A DNA stretch of 64,000 nt from Planococcus maitriensis (lineage in GTDB: Bacteria > Bacillota > Bacilli > Bacillales_A > Planococcaceae), in the NCBI RefSeq assembly GCF_003289925.1, contig NZ_QLZQ01000006.1, positions 113,827 through 177,826 of the forward strand. The letters are read 5' to 3'. Within the stretch, counting starts at the first letter, position 1, and each line of letters begins with the position of its first letter. A program made the translations under genes and the position numbers. Below the pieces are notes generated by a model. That model worked only from the letters and a program-made list of their open reading frames with translations. It made no database searches and was not told the origin of the DNA. Shown here piece by piece: positions 59,838 to 64,000 of this stretch.

Positions 59838-62513
59838 CTACTTCTCTGGATTGTCTTTTAAGCGTTTTCCAACTCGTTCCATAAAGCGCATTAACCATTT
59901 TTCTAGTTCAACAATAATAAATACGCTCAGTCCGATCAATAGCGGCCACACCCAATACTCCATCCCGATCGGTTTGGTTCCAAGCAGCGTATTCATGAAT
60001 GGGATATACGTGACTGCAAGCTGCACAAAGATCAAAATCGCCGATACGATAAACGCCGCTTTATTGGAAAAGAAGTCACGGTTCAGCGCAAAGCGCCTCT
60101 CGCTCCGGCAGTTGAATAAATAGAACAGCTGCGAAATGACCAATGCTTGCAGAGTCATTGTCTGCAGGATGCCTTGTTCATAACCCCTCGCTTCCAGCAC
60201 GCTGTTCATCCACAGAATTCCGCCGCCGATGATCGTAGACGCAAAAGCGATTCGGAAAATATAATAGCCGCTGAGTAATGGGCTTTTCGCTTTCCGCGGC
60301 GGCCGCTCCATCGTTCCCGGCTCCAGCTTCTCGAACGCGATTGCTAATGATATCGTTACCGCAGTAATCATATTGACCCATAAAATCTGTACCGGCGTCA
60401 AAGGAATCGTAGCGCCAAAAAGGATGCTGACAAAAATGAGCAGCCCTTCCGACACGTTTGTCGGCAAAATGAACAAAATTGTCTTTTTCAGATTATCATA
60501 TACACGGCGCCCTTCTTTCACTGCATTGACAATCGTGCTGAAATTATCATCGACTAGCACCATTTCAGCCGCTTCTTTCGACACTTCAGTTCCTTTGATC
60601 CCCATAGCAATGCCGATATCCGCCCGCTTCAAAGCAGGGGCATCATTAACCCCGTCTCCCGTCATTGCACATACCTGGCCCTGGGCTTGAAGAGCTTTCA
60701 CCAATTGCAGCTTATTCGTCGGGCTCGTGCGCGCAAAGATATCATATTCCATCGCTGCCGCTTCCAGCTCCGGACTGTTCAATCCATCCAAGTCCCGGCC
60801 TTCGATTGCTTTCAAGCCGTTCCCGATGCCAAGTTGAGACCCAATCGCTACAGCTGTTTCTTTATGATCTCCTGTGATCATTTTCACGCGGATTCCGGCC
60901 TTTTTGCATTGTGCAATCGACTCGATCACTTCTTCACGCGGCGGATCAATAATAGCCGCAAGGCCCAAAAATTTAAAACCGATCTTCATGTCTTCGTGTC
61001 TTATAGCTTCCATTCGGCCATCCACCTGCTTTACTGCAGCCCCGAGAAGGCGCTCACCGCGTTTTGCATGCTCGGCAATCTTCGACTCCCATTCAAAGCG
61101 CTCTCCCTCTGGAATCATCTCCAATAGCTTTTCTGGGGCACCTTTAGCATAAATCCACTTGCTTCCCTGTTCTTCAATTAATGCCGCCATGTACTTATAG
61201 GAGGAATCGAACGGGATTTTCGAAAGCACCGGCAGTTTCTCGATGGTTTGATCGGATTTTTCAGCAAGTGCCAGCAAGCAACCTTCTGTCGCTCCTCCGC
61301 TGACTGTCCAATTTCCTTTAGCGTCCTTTAGCAATTGGGCTTCATTGACTGTTTTGACACAGGTCAGAAACCTCATTAATTGCGGATGATCCGCTGACCG
61401 AACCACTTGTCCATCTTGCTTCAAGATTCCTTGAGGCGAATAGCCGATACCGCTGGCCTGAATTTCACTCTCTGACAAAATCACTGATGTAGCCGTCATT
61501 TCATTTTTCGTTAACGTACCTGTTTTATCTGAACAAATGACCGTTACGGCCCCTAAAGTTTCAACTGAAGGCAAATTCCGGACGATGGCATTTTTTCCAG
61601 CCATCGTCTGTACCCCCAAAGCTAAAATAATGGATAGGACCGCTGGCAAGCCTTCAGGAATCGCAGCCACAGTCAACCCGATGATAGCCAGCAATAACTC
61701 AGATGTCGCATAATCATGCAATAAGAAGCCGATAAAGAACATGCCGATTGCGCTAAGCACAATAATCATCGAAATCAGCTTTCCGAATTGAGCCGTCTGT
61801 TTCAGCAAGGGAGTCTGTAATTTCTCGACCGATTCCATCGCGCTGCTTATTTTCCCAAGTTCAGTAGACTCACCTGTAGCTATCACAATACCAACGCCTG
61901 AACCTGATGCGATAGATGTTCCTGCAAATACCATATTAGTCCGATCACCAAGTGTCGTGTCCTTTGGAAGCTTATCTATCTGTTTATCGACAGCTTCCGA
62001 CTCGCCCGTTAATGACGATTCCTCCACCTGCAAATTCGATTCTTCTGCAAGGCGCATATCTGCCGGCACTTTATCGCCAGCCCTTAAGTAAACGAGATCT
62101 CCTGGCACGAGTTCCGTCGCCAGAATTTCCATTCGTTTGCCAGACCTAAGAACCGCGGCTTTAACTGATAACATATCTCGAATACTGTCCAGCGCTTTCT
62201 CCGCTTTATTCTGCTGAATATAACCAATTGCCGCATTGATAACCACTACGGCTAAAATGACTGATGTATCGATATAATGCCCAAGAACGACTGTAATGAT
62301 TGCCGCTGCCAGCAGTACATAAATCAGTACATCGTTAAAATGCTTAAGAAATTTTATAATGGCGGGCTCGCGTTTTCCTTCAGGTAGTTCATTGCGTCCC
62401 CATACTTCAAGCCTCCGGGCAGCTTCATCCTGTCTCAAACCTTCTTCTAAACGTACGGTTTGCTTATAAAGAACGTCCCCAATCTCCTCATCAAACCAGC
62501 GCTCTTCAGCCAT
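59838..62513 (-). CDS. Type II P-type cation-transporting ATPase
   Basis: Ion pump of 891 aa with ten TM helices. Motifs: actuator TGES (SSLTGESEAVD), phosphorylation site ICSDKTGTLTKNEMT (Asp near residue 331), KGAPEKLLE in the nucleotide domain, and hinge TGDGVNDAPALKRADIG. TM4 is AAIPEGLPAVLSI as in Ca2+ pumps (PMR1/SERCA). TM6, however, reads WVNMITAVTISLAIAFE, so the Asp that binds calcium in SERCA TM6 (NxxTD) is Ala here; Na+ or another ion should be considered. ATG 62513 follows AGGAGTGAG. Confidence 0.9.
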   Translation of the reverse strand: MAEERWFDEEIGDVLYKQTVRLEEGLRQDEAARRLEVWGRNELPEGKREPAIIKFLKHFNDVLIYVLLAAAIITVVLGHYIDTSVILAVVVINAAIGYIQQNKAEKALDSIRDMLSVKAAVLRSGKRMEILATELVPGDLVYLRAGDKVPADMRLAEESNLQVEESSLTGESEAVDKQIDKLPKDTTLGDRTNMVFAGTSIASGSGVGIVIATGESTELGKISSAMESVEKLQTPLLKQTAQFGKLISMIIVLSAIGMFFIGFLLHDYATSELLLAIIGLTVAAIPEGLPAVLSIILALGVQTMAGKNAIVRNLPSVETLGAVTVICSDKTGTLTKNEMTATSVILSESEIQASGIGYSPQGILKQDGQVVRSADHPQLMRFLTCVKTVNEAQLLKDAKGNWTVSGGATEGCLLALAEKSDQTIEKLPVLSKIPFDSSYKYMAALIEEQGSKWIYAKGAPEKLLEMIPEGERFEWESKIAEHAKRGERLLGAAVKQVDGRMEAIRHEDMKIGFKFLGLAAIIDPPREEVIESIAQCKKAGIRVKMITGDHKETAVAIGSQLGIGNGLKAIEGRDLDGLNSPELEAAAMEYDIFARTSPTNKLQLVKALQAQGQVCAMTGDGVNDAPALKRADIGIAMGIKGTEVSKEAAEMVLVDDNFSTIVNAVKEGRRVYDNLKKTILFILPTNVSEGLLIFVSILFGATIPLTPVQILWVNMITAVTISLAIAFEKLEPGTMERPPRKAKSPLLSGYYIFRIAFASTIIGGGILWMNSVLEARGYEQGILQTMTLQALVISQLFYLFNCRSERRFALNRDFFSNKAAFIVSAILIFVQLAVTYIPFMNTLLGTKPIGMEYWVWPLLIGLSVFIIVELEKWLMRFMERVGKRLKDNPEK

Positions 62514-62857
62514 ATTCTCACTCCTGCAAGATCATGATTTTGATTATTATAACATGCAAAGTCTAACCTCCCCTGCTTTTCAATAAACAGATCCTTAAAA
62601 ACTGGAAACGGCAACTTCCAGTGAAAGAGAAAGGAAATTCTCCTTACAGTGTATTCAGCATTAGCCCCTGAGCCTATCACAAGTACCTAGTTCATCACAT
62701 CCGATGCGTCTCGGTTAAAAAATAAAACAAACAGGCATGATTATCACAAATGGTTAATGTGCTTTCCTGGCTTATAAAACAAGCTTAAATCCCCGAAAAG
62801 AAATTCACTAAAGAATAAGGGCAAGTCGAACATCACACGCATTCTTTAAACAACAAA
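62514..62857. other. 344-base gap: P-type ATPase promoter, otherwise nothing seen
   Basis: Contains the extended -10 TGTTATAAT on the minus strand (62554-62546), 33 bases before the ATPase ATG. The remainder is A/T-rich, lacks a believable ORF and shows no repeat. Confidence 0.5.
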
Positions 62858-62882
62858 AAAGCCCTGACTAAGTCAGGGCTTT
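62858..62882 (-). terminator. Terminator of the distal tRNA-Leu gene
   Basis: AAAGCCCTGACT pairs with AGTCAGGGCTTT; on the minus strand TTTTTTG follows. Confidence 0.88.
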
Positions 62883-62917
62883 AGAGTTTACATCACTTGG
62901 CAGAGTGATGGGTATGA

Positions 62918-63001
62918 TACCGGCGGTCGGGGTCGAACCGACACTCCCGTGAAGGAACGGGATTTTGAGTCCCGCGCGTCTGCCAATTCCGCCACGCCGG
63001 C
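62918..63001 (-). tRNA. tRNA-Leu (CAA), distal copy
   Basis: Minus-strand cloverleaf beginning GCCGGCGTGGCGGAATTGG with a long variable arm. The anticodon loop is CTCAAAA (anticodon CAA) between CGGGA and TCCCG. The 3' end reads CGCCGGTA then TCA, so CCA is not encoded. Its sequence is identical over the mature region to the copy at 63210-63293. It has its own promoter (63049-63077) and terminator (62858). Confidence 0.95.
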
Positions 63002-63048
63002 AAAATAAGATCCAGCAACATGTCATACTGCTTTAAGGAACATTAATT

Positions 63049-63077
63049 ATTATATTAATAAATCGATTGTTTTGCAA
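63049..63077 (-). promoter_or_regulatory. Internal promoter for the distal tRNA-Leu
   Basis: TTGCAA (63077-63072) and TATAAT (63054-63049) on the minus strand, 17-base spacer, 48 bases before the tRNA. It follows the terminator at 63151, so this tRNA is a separate unit. Confidence 0.8.
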
Positions 63078-63150
63078 GGGATATCTTGAAACTTTTTAAA
63101 AAAGTCTTTACTCCCCCGTTTTTATTAGCACCACTAATTTATCCAAAGAA

Positions 63151-63178
63151 AAAACCCTGACTTCAGAGTCAAGGTTTT
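63151..63178 (-). terminator. Terminator between the two tRNA-Leu genes
   Basis: On the minus strand AAAACCTTGACT pairs with AGTCAGGGTTTT (one G-U) around CTGA, then TT. It ends the main tRNA cluster transcript. Confidence 0.85.
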
Positions 63179-63209
63179 CCTTCATCACTTGGCAGAGTGA
63201 TAAGTATGA

Positions 63210-63293
63210 TACCGGCGGTCGGGGTCGAACCGACACTCCCGTGAAGGAACGGGATTTTGAGTCCCGCGCGTCTGCCAATTCCGCCACGCCGGC
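63210..63293 (-). tRNA. tRNA-Leu (CAA), proximal copy
   Basis: Same 84-base sequence as the distal copy, anticodon CAA, CCA not encoded. The 3' flank (ATCACTCTGCCAAGTGATG on the minus strand, nearly the same for both copies) is duplicated too. Last gene of the main cluster transcript. Confidence 0.95.
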
Positions 63294-63302
63294 AAAATAG
63301 TA

Positions 63303-63376
63303 TGGAGGCGGCAACCGGACTCGAACCGGTGGTAAGGGTGTTGCAGACCCATGCCTTACCGCTTGGCTATGCCGCC
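63303..63376 (-). tRNA. tRNA-Cys (GCA)
   Basis: 74 bases beginning GGCGGCATAGCCAAGCGG; anticodon loop CTGCAAC (GCA); ends TGCCGCCTCCA with CCA encoded. Confidence 0.96.
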
Positions 63377-63383
63377 TAGATAA

Positions 63384-63458
63384 TGGAGCGGAAGACGGGG
63401 GTCGAACCCGCGACCTCCACCTTGGCAAGGTGGCGTTCTACCACTGAACTACTTCCGC
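63384..63458 (-). tRNA. tRNA-Gly (GCC)
   Basis: 75 bases beginning GCGGAAGTAGTTCAGTGG; anticodon loop TTGCCAA (GCC); ends TTCCGCTCCA with CCA encoded. Confidence 0.96.
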
Positions 63459-63463
63459 AAAAG

Positions 63464-63535
63464 CTGGGGTACCTGGATTCGAACCAGGGCATGACGGGAT
63501 CAAAACCCGTTGCCTTACCGCTTGGCTATACCCCA
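63464..63535 (-). tRNA. tRNA-Gln (TTG)
   Basis: 72 bases beginning TGGGGTATAGCCAAGCGG; anticodon loop TTTTGAT (TTG); acceptor end TACCCCAG followed by CTT, so CCA is not encoded. Confidence 0.95.
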
Positions 63536-63542
63536 ATAATAC

Positions 63543-63619
63543 TGGGGCGGACGAGGGGAATTGAACCCCCGAATGCCGGAATCACAATCCGGTGCGTTAA
63601 CCACTTCGCCACGACCGCC
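63543..63619 (-). tRNA. tRNA-His (GTG), copy 1 in map order
   Basis: 77 bases including the extra 5' G and encoded CCA; anticodon loop TTGTGAT (GTG). The acceptor stem GCGGTCG/CGTCCGC has a T-T mismatch at pair 5-68. Confidence 0.95.
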
Positions 63620-63663
63620 ACGTTATTATTATATAGGATTTTAAAATTGTGAGAAAAACAAGG

Positions 63664-63737
63664 GGCGGACGAGGGGAATTGAACCCCCGAGTGCCGGAAT
63701 CACAATCCGGTGCGTTAACCACTTCGCCACGACCGCC
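63664..63737 (-). tRNA. tRNA-His (GTG), copy 2 in map order
   Basis: Nearly identical to the neighbouring tRNA-His (one change next to the T stem), same T-T acceptor mismatch, but the 3' end reads CCT, so CCA is not encoded. It is transcribed before the other copy. Confidence 0.94.
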
Positions 63738-63756
63738 AACATATAATTTTAAAAAA

Positions 63757-63830
63757 TGGCAGGGGCAGTAGGAATCGAACCCACATCGGAGGTTTTGGAG
63801 ACCTCTGTTCTACCGTTAAACTATGCCCCT
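63757..63830 (-). tRNA. tRNA-Trp (CCA)
   Basis: 74 bases beginning AGGGGCATAGTTTAACGG; anticodon loop CTCCAAA (CCA); ends TGCCCCTGCCA with CCA encoded. Confidence 0.96.
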
Positions 63831-63836
63831 AAAAAC

Positions 63837-63920
63837 TGGTGGTGGGGGGCAGATTCGAACTGCCGAACCCGAAGGAGCGGATTTACAGTCCGCCGCGTTT
63901 AGCCACTTCGCTACCCCACC
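63837..63920 (-). tRNA. tRNA-Tyr (GTA)
   Basis: 84 bases with a long variable arm, beginning GGTGGGGTAGCGAAGTGG; anticodon loop CTGTAAA (GTA); ends CCCCACCACCA with CCA encoded. QueG, encoded in this window, would act on its wobble G. Confidence 0.96.
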
Positions 63921-63923
63921 TAA

Positions 63924-63999
<76 letters not shown>

Positions 64000-64000
64000 A

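Noticed and set aside
62447..62680. 77-aa minus-strand ORF at the head of the P-type ATPase gene
   Set aside because: Out of frame with the ATPase, overlaps its promoter, no binding site and no similarity.
63108..63428. 106-aa minus-strand ORF
   Set aside because: It is a translation of tRNA-Gly, tRNA-Cys and tRNA-Leu sequence.
63383..63652. 89-aa + strand ORF
   Set aside because: It is antisense to four tRNA genes; products of this kind (RxxGIEPP-like) are a common annotation artefact.

Overview
This window reads as chromosomal DNA of a mesophilic low-to-mid-GC Firmicute of the Planococcaceae (Planococcus-like). The evidence is gene content and order: blocks match the Bacillus subtilis hemEHY-yhgC, yhaA-ecs-hit-trpP-yhaH-hpr-prsA-yhaM/N/O/P/Q/R, yheA/B/E/H/I and yhcT/X/Y/Z neighbourhoods, while protein sequences and intergenic DNA are clearly not Bacillus. 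Ribosome binding sites are strong, GTG and TTG starts are common, and intrinsic terminators are abundant. No rRNA gene, IS element, prophage or CRISPR array was seen.

Layout. 1-3.8 kb: a BceRS-BceAB-type two-component/ABC module for peptide-antibiotic defence (permease cut by the window edge). 3.8-10.9 kb: lipoate ligase, a YhfH-like zinc-ribbon peptide, then hemE-hemH-hemY (coproporphyrin-dependent haem pathway) with a YtkA-like lipoprotein, opposite a HmoB-type haem monooxygenase and a Ca2+/Na+ antiporter. 10.9-19 kb: M20 amidohydrolase, ecsAB, hit, trpP (tryptophan transporter with a visible TRAP-type leader), yhaH, hpr/scoC, a DUF3267 protein and prsA. 19-29.3 kb: RNA/DNA metabolism operon yhaO-yhaN-yhaM, exporter yhaQP, yhaR and the yhe genes. 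29.4-33.4 kb: heterodimeric multidrug ABC exporter (BmrCD/YheIH type) behind a leader-peptide attenuator. 33.4-43.3 kb: UspA, a degenerate ArsC-like protein, chrA-kynU-kynB, a CNNM/CBS protein, a CDF metal exporter, MscS and DUF2254 proteins. 43.4-44.7 kb: an RsgA-like ribosomal GTPase preceded by its own promoter, a 24-codon leader ORF and mutually exclusive terminator/antiterminator helices. 44.8-57.6 kb: yhcYZ-type two-component system, phosphoglucomutase, YhcX nitrilase, BdbC/thioredoxin pair, RluA-type pseudouridine synthase, aldo-keto reductase, purine permease, trmL, queG. 57.7-62.5 kb: two convergent Ntn-hydrolase paralogues and a P-type cation ATPase. 62.9-64 kb: a ten-gene tRNA cluster (minus strand: Thr-Tyr-Trp-His-His-Gln-Gly-Cys-Leu-Leu).

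Themes. Envelope and antibiotic stress recur (BceRSAB, Ecs, PrsA, BmrCD, RsgA-like). RNA-based control is unusually visible: two leader-peptide attenuators, a TRAP-like (G/U)AG array, a hairpin that covers a ribosome binding site, and a repeated structured element (15.45-15.64 and 46.64-46.82 kb) found in the same orientation in two 3' untranslated regions, each just ahead of an intrinsic terminator. The strongest candidate for an undescribed system is the attenuator-controlled RsgA-like GTPase.
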